Assembly: GCF_007750395.1 (NCBI RefSeq)
Contig: NZ_CP036281.1
Location: 3,929,001 to 3,993,000, forward strand
DNA from: Polystyrenella longa
GTDB lineage: Bacteria; Planctomycetota; Planctomycetia; Planctomycetales; Planctomycetaceae
DNA length: 64,000 nucleotides
Reading direction: 5' to 3'
The translations under genes were made by a program, and so were the position numbers. The notes under the pieces are model-generated. The model searched no databases. It was not told the DNA's origin and saw nothing but the letters and a program-made list of their open reading frames with translations. Positions 19,162 through 28,180 of this stretch are shown here, in pieces. Each line of letters begins with the position of its first letter. The stretch's first letter is position 1.

Positions 19162-20385
19162 TTAACGAGCCTGCTTCAATTCAATTTCTGTTTTCTGCTC
19201 CTCACCATTCCTCAGGTAAATCAGTTCGACGATATCTCCAACATCGTGCAACTTCATTACCTCCCGCAGTTCGGCGTTGTTTTTCACGTCCGTTCCGGCC
19301 ACGGAAATAATGAGGTCTCCCAGGATCAATTCCGTTTGAGTGGTGCGGGTAGGCTGCAAACCCACCTCGGCAGCGCCCATTCCTTCGAAAACTCTGTCAA
19401 AAAGAATTCCTCTTCGGGGTAAGAAACCTTCTCGAACCAGGGTGATGGTCCACGTTTCAGCGATAGGATGTATGCCCAAGTCTGGCGTGCTAAGTACTCC
19501 ATCTTCAATTAGATCCGGCACGACTTCATTAACAGTGTTCACAGGAATTGCAAAACCAATACCGGCTGAATTCCCCGTATCGCTGTAGATCGCCGAGTTG
19601 ACCCCGATCAAACGGCCAGCACTGTCGAGCAAGGGGCCACCAGAATTACCGGGGTTGATCGCTGCATCAGTTTGAATGGCTTGTTTGATGCTCGAATCTC
19701 GCGCCGCAGCACGAAACTCCCGGTTTAAGCCACTAATCACCCCCGTAGTCAGGGTATAGTCCAAACCGAATGGAAAGCCGATTGCGAAGGCTTTCTGTCC
19801 GACTAATAAATCGTCTGAGACACCAATTGCCAGCGGTTTCAGTTTTTCTGACGGAGCATCAATCTTCAATACAGCGAGATCGTATTCGGGCGCCACGCCC
19901 ACCAGCTGTGCGGGGTACTCTTGCTGATCCTGCAAAGTAATCTCGGCAGACGAAGCCCCCTGCAATACATGATAGTTTGTGACAATATGCCCATCCTGAT
20001 CCCAGATGAACCCGCTTCCGCTCCCCTTGGGAACATCTTCACGATAAATATTGTAATTCTTAAGCGACAGTCGACTGGTCTTCGTCGTGATAAAGACTAC
20101 TGAAGGCGAAGCTTCCTGAAAGAGTTCGATAGTCGACGTTTCGTCTGCCGCTAAATCGCCGCGGGCTGTAACAGCACGCGGTTCGACCGTCGGATTACGA
20201 AACAGGTCACGACCGCCATTGGTAAATCTAAGTACCAGGGCCGCAACCAGTATTAGCAGAATGGCCACCAGCCAGTTATTCACCGATGATGAATTTTGTC
20301 TGGCAGGTCGTGCATACCTGTACGGCTCTTGCTGACTGGGCGTCTGAGGTTCTCCTTCCGAAAAATCTAAGTTCGGTCTGTTCAC
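19162..20385 (-). CDS. HtrA/DegP-type S1C serine protease with one PDZ domain
   Basis: A membrane-anchored envelope protease and quality-control factor. Residues of about 35-52 (NWLVAILLILVAALVLRF) form an N-terminal anchor, with no signal-peptidase site evident. The trypsin-like domain has all three catalytic residues: His in TNYHVLQG, Asp in YDLAVLKID and Ser in NPGNSGGPL. A single PDZ domain follows from about residue 300 (GAAEVGLQPTRT, LGDLIISVAGTDV). Length (407) matches DegS-like single-PDZ members. Both neighbours are unrelated in function. The call is firm; substrates are unknown. Confidence 0.94.
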   Translation of the reverse strand: MNRPNLDFSEGEPQTPSQQEPYRYARPARQNSSSVNNWLVAILLILVAALVLRFTNGGRDLFRNPTVEPRAVTARGDLAADETSTIELFQEASPSVVFITTKTSRLSLKNYNIYREDVPKGSGSGFIWDQDGHIVTNYHVLQGASSAEITLQDQQEYPAQLVGVAPEYDLAVLKIDAPSEKLKPLAIGVSDDLLVGQKAFAIGFPFGLDYTLTTGVISGLNREFRAAARDSSIKQAIQTDAAINPGNSGGPLLDSAGRLIGVNSAIYSDTGNSAGIGFAIPVNTVNEVVPDLIEDGVLSTPDLGIHPIAETWTITLVREGFLPRRGILFDRVFEGMGAAEVGLQPTRTTQTELILGDLIISVAGTDVKNNAELREVMKLHDVGDIVELIYLRNGEEQKTEIELKQAR

Positions 20386-20514
20386 ATGATCTCCTTGGGA
20401 CTCAGACGACTTCCAGCCAGAAAGTGCTTATTGGGACAGGGCTAATTCCTGAAGAATCCTTCTCACAGTAGATGAAATATAAGATACAAGAAATTGATCC
20501 TGCCCTAATCGAAA

Positions 20515-21411
20515 CTATTCGTCTTTTTTCAAATCGGCGGCATTAAATTCGGGAGCTTCACCAAGGGGCCATAGTTCCCACCGACGAACAAACAGTTCCG
20601 CCATTTCGGTTTGAACCAACAACCGGCCTGCGGACGGGGAGACATCGAATAACTCATTTACGACAACACCATTCACTTTAATCAGAACATGATCGCCGTC
20701 ACAGATGACATCCATTCGCGTCCATTCGCCAACAGGACTGTCGACATCTTTGTCACCACGGAAATCGATTACATCTTCCCAGTCCGGGTCACGGCCATAC
20801 CAGTTAATTCGACCACTGTTGAACTCTTTGCGTTCTCCACCTTTAGTCCAGATACTCTCGCCATCGCGATCTTTTGAGACTTCAGCAATGACTGAAATCG
20901 GCATCGGTTTGCCATCGGCATCAGTACCACGAACGACGATCACGTCCCCGACCCCTCCTTCAATGATTTGTGATTCAATGGAGTTCGGCCAGGTATTGCT
21001 GTAGCTATTGTCCGGCCCAACGCAATGAAACAGTAAACCGGAGTCGCGAGTTCTCTCTTTACGACTGCCCCAGGTACGAGGCCCCCATTTGAATTCGAGG
21101 ACAACGTGATAATCTTTGTAATTATCATCTGTGAGCACAGCACCAAGGCCATCACCGGTAATGTGCAGCATTCCGTCGGTCACTCCGAAAACCTGTTTCG
21201 GGTCTTCGTGACCACTCTCTTTCAACCAGGTGTGCAAACCATCCAGGTTCTTCCCATTGAATAAATCAATTTTCTTGCCCTGCGGAGTGATTGCTTCTTC
21301 ACGAATCGACTCATAGGACAACGTTTCCTCAGCGGTCAGCGTCATCGGATTGAACGCAAATAGGCTGGAAGAAGTAATTAGAAGCGTGGAAAACAAGCGC
21401 CATGGATACAT
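20515..21411 (-). CDS. DUF1080 (3-keto-disaccharide hydrolase-like) secreted protein
   Basis: 298 residues with a signal peptide (LFSTLLITSSSLFAFNPMTLTA). The mature part is a single DUF1080 concanavalin-like beta-sandwich: IDLFNGKNLDGLHTW at its start, then FGVTDGMLHITG, HVVLEFKWG, SGLLFHC and INWYGRDPDWED. The family is greatly expanded in planctomycetes, and some members hydrolyse 3-keto-glycosides or related glycans. No linked dehydrogenase or sulfatase is present here, so the substrate cannot be predicted. It ends 130 bp before the divergent/co-directional protease gene and is probably transcribed alone. Confidence 0.88.
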   Translation of the reverse strand: MYPWRLFSTLLITSSSLFAFNPMTLTAEETLSYESIREEAITPQGKKIDLFNGKNLDGLHTWLKESGHEDPKQVFGVTDGMLHITGDGLGAVLTDDNYKDYHVVLEFKWGPRTWGSRKERTRDSGLLFHCVGPDNSYSNTWPNSIESQIIEGGVGDVIVVRGTDADGKPMPISVIAEVSKDRDGESIWTKGGERKEFNSGRINWYGRDPDWEDVIDFRGDKDVDSPVGEWTRMDVICDGDHVLIKVNGVVVNELFDVSPSAGRLLVQTEMAELFVRRWELWPLGEAPEFNAADLKKDE

Positions 21412-21611
21412 TTGTTAACAAACCTTGTCTATGATTAAAGTCACTGGAGTTTTATCCTGGGGACAGTCAATGTGTTTATCCAGTATGATGGCTGTTCTTA
21501 CCGTTTGCAATTTGAATAGCTAAGTCTATTGCTGACATCCTGAGAAACCTCAGTACGACATTTCAGATCGATTATTCCCCGAAAGAGTTTACTCCAGAGG
21601 CATTTTAAGCA

Positions 21612-22112
21612 ATGCACCCCGCCGAACTTTCGCCTGATCAACTGCTAAAAGAGTGTCGCGTCACCCGGACTCGACGCTCTGGACCGGGCGGGCAACATCG
21701 CAATAAGGTAGAAACAGCCATCGTCCTGGATCATCTCCCTACTGGCCTTCAAGCGGAAGCGAATGAAGAACGCAGCCAACCCGCTAATCAACGCAAAGCA
21801 TTAAAACGGCTGCGTTTGAAACTGGCAGTCGAGATCCGCCAACCGGAACGCCTTGATCAAATTCCCAGCCAATTCTGGAAAAATCGTTTTCCCACCGGGC
21901 GTTTGCAGATCAGTGCGAAACATGAAGAATTCCCCGTCGTTCTGGCTGAAGCGCTCGATGCTCTGCAAGGTAACGACTACGAAGTCAACCGCGCAGCAAT
22001 ACAACTTGGATGCTCGGGTTCCCAGCTGACGAAACTGCTGAAACAGGAACAAACGGCCTGGGTAGAGGTCAATCGCATTCGCTCAGAACTCGGTTACCAT
22101 AAACTGAAATAA
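21612..22112 (+). CDS. Release-factor-like peptidyl-tRNA hydrolase domain protein (GGQ)
   Basis: A 166-residue cytoplasmic protein with the catalytic GGQ motif in TRTRRSGPGGQHRNKVET (residues of about 17-35). It lacks the codon-recognition domains of RF1/RF2, so it belongs with the stand-alone class I release-factor-like proteins (ArfB/YaeJ, mitochondrial C12orf65), which free stalled ribosomes. Unlike ArfB it has an extra C-terminal helical region of about 70 residues (LAEALDALQGNDYEVNRAAI) that looks like a helix-turn-helix, and only a weakly basic tail. Ribosome rescue is inferred from family; the exact subfamily is uncertain. Confidence 0.82.
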   Translation: MHPAELSPDQLLKECRVTRTRRSGPGGQHRNKVETAIVLDHLPTGLQAEANEERSQPANQRKALKRLRLKLAVEIRQPERLDQIPSQFWKNRFPTGRLQISAKHEEFPVVLAEALDALQGNDYEVNRAAIQLGCSGSQLTKLLKQEQTAWVEVNRIRSELGYHKLK

Positions 22113-22548
22113 ATGCCTTTAGACGAAAGTAGTCCGATAGGGCGAACGATTTTGTCACGGTGGAATCTTCGAAATTGACCTGTTTTGTGAACTAGTGCAC
22201 AAACTGTGCGGTGACGAGCAGACCATAATTGAATTAACGATCCCTCCCAGCGCCGTAGGAGAGACCTTTGCAAGACAGCATGCCAAACTTTTTCCACATC
22301 TTCCCGGATTCAGCTGTCTATAATATCACATCGCTGCACCTCTCATTTTCATTTCTGACATGACTTAGTCCCTACACGAAATATAATTCGCAATCCGTTT
22401 CAGTATTGCTGGTTCGGTTCGGTTTTCACATGATGGGTTCGTGATAACGTGTTCCCGACAGTTCTTCGCCCTACTGGATACACTGGTTTGAAACACCCAT
22501 TTCCTTACATCTGTTTTTTCTCGCGATAACACGATAAAGAGGCTCCCT
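22113..22548. other. Intergenic, no gene recognised
   Basis: 436 bp before the DUF58/transglutaminase pair. It probably holds their promoter; an AGAGG ribosome-binding site lies at about 22537-22541. A short hairpin (GCACA AAC TGTGC, around 22197-22209) is the only dyad noticed. No small gene is supported. Confidence 0.45.
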
Positions 22549-23967
22549 ATGCGTTTCGGCCAGTATCGGGATCAACAGCAGAACCCGCGGCAACGAGTGT
22601 GGCATCTGACCATTGGATTCCTTCTGGTTCTAACGGGCAGCCTGCTGATATGGGCCAACCTCCAATTAAAATTGCTGGCAGCAGGGAACGGCTTATTAAC
22701 GCTGGTCTTCTCAACATTTGTCATGATTCTCTTGCTCGGCGGAGCGTACCTGTTTCTGCAGGCTTGGCAGGCTCAAAAAGCGACGCTGAAAAAAGTCCGT
22801 TTAAATCGACAACGCGTTCGCCTGACGCCTCAGGGGATGACGCTAACCGTCATGATGCTCGTCTTTCTGATCGCCTCCATGCTCAGTCATTCTAATATGA
22901 TGGTGCTCATGTTCTCGTTTATCGCTGGGGCGATTGTTGTAAATGGAACGCTTGGGATGACGATGGTTCGTAATGCGTCTGTGAAAAGACGTGTTCCCGC
23001 CGGAGTCATGGCGGGAGAGAAAATTGCCGTCAACATCGAATATACGAACAAGAGTCGGTTTCGTTCGGCATGGGTCATGGTAGTGCGCGACACAATTAAC
23101 CATCAAACCGAGTCGCTTCAGGCGGAAGTCTTAATTGCAAGGATCATGCCGCAAAAGACCGCATCGGCCTATTATGATTTTCGACCGATGCGCCGGGGAA
23201 TATACCGTTTCGGTCCTCTGGAGGTATTAACCAGTTCCCCTCTGGGGATGGTCGAACGGGGTCACATTTTCGACTTGGAGGATAAACTTGCTGTCTATCC
23301 ACGTACTGGAAAACTGACGAGCATTTGGAAAAAAGAACGGTCTCATGCTGCAGAACTGGTTCAACAGAAGCAAACACGCAAGGGTGTGTTCGATGATGAA
23401 TATCATTCCATGCGTGAGTACCGCCCGGGCGATAATCCCCGAGCGATTCACTGGAGAACTTCGGCACGCCGTAATGAAGTGATTGTCCGTGAATTTCACC
23501 AGAGTCGTGATGACGATGTGCTATTGATGGTCGATCTGTGGTTGCCCAAAAACCCGACGGAACATCATTTGGAGTTGACGGAAACAGCAGTCAGTTTCGC
23601 CGCCACAGTTAGCCTTGAACAAATGCAGAAGAGTCGAGACTTTCAATTCACCTTGTTGATTAATGGATCGACGATGAGTAGTTGGTCGGGGCGATCAAGT
23701 CCGATGGCAACGGAGGAAGCACTGAACGCGTTGGCATTGGCCGAGGGGGGCCGGGAATGTGAACTATCCGACTGGATGGAGGAAGCGTGTCAGTACCGTT
23801 CACCATCGACCAGCCTGATTCTCGCAACAAGTCGTCCCGAATCAGAGTTACAGACGTTGCATCTGTTGCTAGAAGCCGCCTTGGAAGAGCCTCTGTTAAA
23901 TGTGACCATAGTCAGCGTTGACTCGAAGAAGTTTAGTAATTTCTTTCTGCTCCCAGATTTCGATTAA
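22549..23967 (+). CDS. DUF58 domain membrane protein
   Basis: 472 residues. Three or four membrane helices lie in the first 135 residues (LTIGFLLVLTGSLLIW, LVFSTFVMILLLGGAYLFL, MTLTVMMLVFLIASML). The DUF58 signature YRPGDNPRAIHWRTSARR is at about residues 289-306, followed by a vWA-like fold (DDVLLMVDLWL). DUF58 proteins are partners of MoxR AAA ATPases and transglutaminase-like membrane proteins; here the transglutaminase gene follows after 55 bp but no MoxR gene is adjacent. The role in the family is poorly defined (envelope maturation or metal-centre assembly). The assignment is confident. Confidence 0.9.
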   Translation: MRFGQYRDQQQNPRQRVWHLTIGFLLVLTGSLLIWANLQLKLLAAGNGLLTLVFSTFVMILLLGGAYLFLQAWQAQKATLKKVRLNRQRVRLTPQGMTLTVMMLVFLIASMLSHSNMMVLMFSFIAGAIVVNGTLGMTMVRNASVKRRVPAGVMAGEKIAVNIEYTNKSRFRSAWVMVVRDTINHQTESLQAEVLIARIMPQKTASAYYDFRPMRRGIYRFGPLEVLTSSPLGMVERGHIFDLEDKLAVYPRTGKLTSIWKKERSHAAELVQQKQTRKGVFDDEYHSMREYRPGDNPRAIHWRTSARRNEVIVREFHQSRDDDVLLMVDLWLPKNPTEHHLELTETAVSFAATVSLEQMQKSRDFQFTLLINGSTMSSWSGRSSPMATEEALNALALAEGGRECELSDWMEEACQYRSPSTSLILATSRPESELQTLHLLLEAALEEPLLNVTIVSVDSKKFSNFFLLPDFD

Positions 23968-24022
23968 GCAACCAAGTTAGTCCGTCCTACAGACCATGGA
24001 ATCCAACTGAAAGAAAATCATC

Positions 24023-26482
24023 TTGAATTCAACGACTGTTTTCAAATTGAGTGTATATGGATTTCTCGCTTACAGTGCGTTCATGCTTTGCGTCGCACAG
24101 AATTCGATTTTTCCGCAAGGGATTCTGCTGGTATTAGTTCCACTCGCTTATTATCTCAGCGAACGTCGGAGGATCTTGATCCTACCAACCTGGGCCGCGA
24201 ACACACTCGGTGTCATCGCCTTCCTGTTTGCCTCTTTAGAGTTTCAGGGAATTGTTGTTCCATTCGGTGGGTTGGGACAACAGTATTTTGAAGACTTTCA
24301 AATCCGGGCAGGCACAAATCTCATTGTTTACCTGAGCTGCATCGTTTTGTTTATGGAAAAACGAACGAGTTACTACTGGGGAATTCTCATCTTCGGAGTG
24401 CTTCTAGTGGCGCTAGGCTGCATATTTACGAAGTCGACAGAATACAGCCTGCTCCTCCTAGTCTTCATGATATCAGGATTATGGACACTCTTCAATTTCA
24501 TGATCTACGAAGCTCAATTGCAACATTACGAATTGAGTTTTTCCGGCCTACATGGACTGACCCACCCTTCAACGACCGTAAAACCGGAATTGCCTGCATC
24601 TCGTTTCCAACAACCGAGCACGATCAAAGGAACGATTAAATTCGAAGAGGGTTCCAGCTGGTTCACCAGAAGTCTACTGTTTGGTTTTTTAATGATGTGC
24701 ATTCTGACATTTTTTGTGGCAATCTTTTTTTACATTTTCATCCCACGCACCTGGATTGGAGACTTTGCCAAGAATTTAAATACCCCGCAGAATCAACGGC
24801 TCAAAACTGGCTTCAACGATAATGTCAAACTTGGCCGAATGGGATCACTGCTCTCCAGCTCAGAATTGGTAATGGAATTCGACCTGGAAGATGAAAATGG
24901 AAAAGAAGTCGATCTTTACGAATATATTGGCCAGTTGGGATACGATGTACCCTATTTTCGGGGGAATGTATTGACGCTTTATGAAAATGAAACCTGGAAA
25001 GTCGCACGTCCGGATATGCTACGAGCCGACTTTAGGGCTTGGAATCTGACTAAGTACGTCAAACAGAACATCCGAATGGTAAGTGCACCTACCGGTCATT
25101 TATTTGCAATATATCCTGCATCTCAATTCGATACGATGTTAGAAATCAACCGCGTTCCGAATTTTAACTTTGAGTCCAATCTCTGGAGCCTCGATCAAGG
25201 GTTTTCAGATGAATTCAATCTCGAAGTGACACTGTTTCCGGTAAAAGAAATTCGAGAGTTTTTACATACTGACTTCGAACGGCCTTTCATTTGGCAGTTA
25301 AAGCCAAACATCAACGAACTTAAAGAGATAACCAGGCGAGAATCGCTTGCAGTCCCGCCGGGACTTGAAGAACTACAGAAAGTCGCTAGGGACATCAGCA
25401 TTAAAAGCCTGGAACGTCAGGGAATCGCCTCCCCCGCTGAAACATTACTATCCAATACTCACCCTGAAGTCAGACTTAAAGTCGTCGATGATCTTACGGA
25501 GTACCTTAAAAGTGAAAAGAATTTCACTTACTCCACGGAGTTGTCCATAACAGATCCAGCGGTTGATCCTGTTGTTGATTTCTTGATCAATACTAAACGG
25601 GGACATTGCGAATACTTTGCGTCAGCGTTGACATTGATGTGTCGTTCTGTAGGCATTCCAGCGAGACTCGTCACTGGTTTCAAAGGGGCTTCGAAGAACA
25701 ATTTCAACAATATGTACTCTGTCCAACAAAAAGACGCACATGCATGGGTCGAAGTCCATGTCCCCTCGGCTACAATGCAACGTTGGTACGTATTCGACCC
25801 GACACCTGGCGAAAGGGAGTTAAACCGAGACAGTTCCGATCGTTCAGGAACCACGTTTGCCGATATCAAAGATGCAATTTCTTCTTTCTGGCGAACTTAC
25901 GTCGTCAACTTTACGGCTCAGCAACAGTTCAACACCGTCATTAAACCAATCGCTGAAAAGGTGACGGAACTTTGGCAACTCCTGAAAGAACGTGGTATTT
26001 GGGAACTGATCAAAGAAGTTGCCAGTACACTATTGGACCCTTCCTACTGGTTCAGTCGATTCGGGCTGATGGTATTTGGGGTTATCACTATCGTGGTGAT
26101 TCTGGCAAGGCGGTATTTACGGCCAATACTGGAGCGAATACGACGACTTTGGAGTAAAGAAACTGAGAACGGTTTCCGTCGACGTCAAACCGTTTATTTT
26201 AATGAACGGTTCAAGCAGATTTGCAAGAAGCGGGGTCTGGTCAAATCAAATAACCAGACTGATCAGGAATTCGCCAAGCATGTTCAGGAATTCTGGAATG
26301 CGTACTTGGCCCCCCATGGACTGCAGAATTTCCCATCGCAGTTGACGAACTGGTATTACCAGATCCGCTTCGGCAATCGACAGCCTACGACGGCGGAACT
26401 GGAACCGCTGAACAGCATGCTGGAGCTTTTCGAGCAGGAGGTCAAAAAGATACCTCAACAATCCTTACGAGGGACAAGCTAG
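24023..26482 (+). CDS. TgpA-like membrane transglutaminase-fold protein (DUF3488/DUF4129 type)
   Basis: 819 residues. Five to six membrane helices occupy the first 170 residues, another lies at about 215-240, and a further one at about 680-700 before a cytoplasmic DUF4129-like tail. The external part holds a transglutaminase core with an intact triad: Cys in KRGHCEYFASAL (about 528), His in DAHAWVEVH (about 572) and Asp in YVFDPTPGE (about 592). The start is TTG at 24023; the first helix begins just after it. It is probably co-transcribed with the DUF58 gene. The stop codon (TAG, 26480-26482) is formed by the left end of the second repeat copy. Confidence 0.9.
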   Translation: MNSTTVFKLSVYGFLAYSAFMLCVAQNSIFPQGILLVLVPLAYYLSERRRILILPTWAANTLGVIAFLFASLEFQGIVVPFGGLGQQYFEDFQIRAGTNLIVYLSCIVLFMEKRTSYYWGILIFGVLLVALGCIFTKSTEYSLLLLVFMISGLWTLFNFMIYEAQLQHYELSFSGLHGLTHPSTTVKPELPASRFQQPSTIKGTIKFEEGSSWFTRSLLFGFLMMCILTFFVAIFFYIFIPRTWIGDFAKNLNTPQNQRLKTGFNDNVKLGRMGSLLSSSELVMEFDLEDENGKEVDLYEYIGQLGYDVPYFRGNVLTLYENETWKVARPDMLRADFRAWNLTKYVKQNIRMVSAPTGHLFAIYPASQFDTMLEINRVPNFNFESNLWSLDQGFSDEFNLEVTLFPVKEIREFLHTDFERPFIWQLKPNINELKEITRRESLAVPPGLEELQKVARDISIKSLERQGIASPAETLLSNTHPEVRLKVVDDLTEYLKSEKNFTYSTELSITDPAVDPVVDFLINTKRGHCEYFASALTLMCRSVGIPARLVTGFKGASKNNFNNMYSVQQKDAHAWVEVHVPSATMQRWYVFDPTPGERELNRDSSDRSGTTFADIKDAISSFWRTYVVNFTAQQQFNTVIKPIAEKVTELWQLLKERGIWELIKEVASTLLDPSYWFSRFGLMVFGVITIVVILARRYLRPILERIRRLWSKETENGFRRRQTVYFNERFKQICKKRGLVKSNNQTDQEFAKHVQEFWNAYLAPHGLQNFPSQLTNWYYQIRFGNRQPTTAELEPLNSMLELFEQEVKKIPQQSLRGTS

Positions 26483-26585
26483 AGTGCATTCCAGATAACC
26501 GTAGCGTGTTCTGGCGGCGTAGCCTGCTGTATTTAAGTGCTTTTCGGGACCGATAGCCGCCACACTTATCCTGGACAGGATCTAA
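26480..26585 (+). repeat. 106-bp MITE-like dispersed repeat, copy 2
   Basis: Second copy of the element at 18164-18269, with six substitutions. Its first TA lies inside the stop codon of the transglutaminase gene (TAG). Removing the element and one TA restores AGC-TAA at the same codon, so the insertion exchanged a TAA stop for TAG and left the protein unchanged. That is what a TA-duplicating insertion predicts. The element then separates this gene from the convergent lipoprotein gene. Confidence 0.85.
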
Positions 26586-26619
26586 CTTGCCATATCCACC
26601 GTTCATGGACAGCAGGGAT

Positions 26620-27069
26620 TTATTCGGCTGGTTCTTCAAGAATCATGATTTCTCCCGCTTCAGCACTATAGGCATAAAACTGTCCGGCGGGTAACACGGT
26701 GAAGGAACTGCCACTTTCCTTCATAATTCCTATAAATTCTTCGTAGTTAGGAAAGCGTTCGTGCTCTGCCTCGAAAGTTCGAATGACTTGCAGCATTCCA
26801 AACCGACTCGCCTCAGAACCTTTAACCAACATGGTGGATGAAAGAGTCTTGATGTAATTATCAGTATTCACCTTTTCGGAAACACGAACTAGATTTGGGT
26901 TATCTTTGATCAGTTGATCGTAATCGCCAACCTCCTGAGTTCGCTTACCGATGATTCCCCGGTTGTCTTTTTTCACCCCCGCTCCTTCATCCGCGGAATC
27001 TGAACTTGAACAGCCAGTTACGGTTAAACTCAGTAGCAGGAAAACCACGAGCGACCTGCGAATCATCAT
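26620..27069 (-). CDS. Small predicted lipoprotein, function unknown
   Basis: 149 residues. The N-terminus has a positive start, the hydrophobic run LVVFLLLSLTV and lipobox VTGC, giving a mature lipoprotein from Cys20 with a Ser/Asp/Gly-rich linker. The rest is soluble and weakly conserved in appearance (FPNYEEFIGIMKESG, GQFYAYSAEAGEIMIL), ending with an acidic tail. It is 126 bp downstream of surE on the same strand and could be co-transcribed. I do not recognise its domain. Confidence 0.75.
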   Translation of the reverse strand: MMIRRSLVVFLLLSLTVTGCSSSDSADEGAGVKKDNRGIIGKRTQEVGDYDQLIKDNPNLVRVSEKVNTDNYIKTLSSTMLVKGSEASRFGMLQVIRTFEAEHERFPNYEEFIGIMKESGSSFTVLPAGQFYAYSAEAGEIMILEEPAE

Positions 27070-27195
27070 TCCATCTCCAGTAACGTCATCGAGAAAGCAT
27101 AAAGTGAAGCTCTATTATTAGAGCTGAATCTAATTGAAAAGACGAGAGAAATAATAAGCAGAGGAACAGAACGTCACCGAAGCTTCAGATTTCAT

Positions 27196-27957
27196 TTAGA
27201 TTGCAAACGATTTCTGACGGTACTCTTCCAACCGTTTTGTTTCGGTCAAATCAAAATGGAGGGGCGATAATGTTGCGTATCCATCCTGAATTCCCTCTAT
27301 ATCGGACCCGGGGTCCTTACTGTGACCACTAATAGGCTCCAACCCGCACCAGTAATACGGTTTACCGCGTGGATCGGTCCGTTTTTCCAGACGTTCTTCC
27401 TGACGGTTGCAACCGATCGAAACTACCTTCAGGCCTTTGGGACCTTCCTCCGACTCGTGTGGAAAATTGAGATTCCAAAGTGAGCCTGTCTCAGGTTCAT
27501 GGTCAAGCAATTGCTGAATCACTTCCGCTGCCCGTTCTGCCGTTTTGTCATAATCAGGAGCGGTCATCATGGATTGAGAAACGGCAATCGAGGTAATACC
27601 GAAAAAAGCACCTTCAATCGCAGCCGCAACTGTTCCTGAATACAGAACATTAATTCCGATATTCGCCCCCGAATTGATTCCACTTACGATCAAATCAGGA
27701 CGTTCTCCGCAAAATTCCAGTACACCCATTTTCACACAGTCGGCCGGGCTGCCGTAGACGGCGTACCCAAACGATTCTCCATGGATATATTCCTCGCGAG
27801 CCATCAAGGGATGTCGATAAGTAATACTCAATCCGACACCGCTCTGTTCAGCAGCAGGTGCGACGACCGTCACTTTACCAAGCGGAGCCAGACTCTCCTT
27901 GAGAGCCGCCAGTCCGGGTGCATATATTCCATCATCATTCGTCAACAGGATGTGCAT
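27196..27957 (-). CDS. surE: 5'/3'-nucleotidase SurE
   Basis: SurE removes phosphate from nucleoside monophosphates in a divalent-metal-dependent reaction. The 253-residue protein has the metal-binding LLTNDDGIYAPG at residues 4-15 (Asp-Asp pair), SGINSGANIG with its Asn ligand, and the YSGTVAAAIEGAFFGI helix. It is of family length. In many bacteria surE sits with pcm or nlpD; here its neighbours are the small lipoprotein and, divergently, mutY. The call is secure. Confidence 0.96.
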   Translation of the reverse strand: MHILLTNDDGIYAPGLAALKESLAPLGKVTVVAPAAEQSGVGLSITYRHPLMAREEYIHGESFGYAVYGSPADCVKMGVLEFCGERPDLIVSGINSGANIGINVLYSGTVAAAIEGAFFGITSIAVSQSMMTAPDYDKTAERAAEVIQQLLDHEPETGSLWNLNFPHESEEGPKGLKVVSIGCNRQEERLEKRTDPRGKPYYWCGLEPISGHSKDPGSDIEGIQDGYATLSPLHFDLTETKRLEEYRQKSFAI

Positions 27958-28180
27958 TCGTGATCAGTTCTTCAATCAAGTAGGTTTTCAGAGAGCCAAC
28001 AAGTCGGGACAACATCTTCTCCAATTGTAGCAAGTCATTAAAAATTCGCGATACATCCCCGTAACATCCGCGAACTGCTCCATTTGCTGTGGCCACTTTA
28101 CAAAGAGATCACCTTCCCTCTAGGATCGGCACCGCGACATTTTTTCCGAACACCCTCGTTTCAGGTCATACTCTTCTTCC

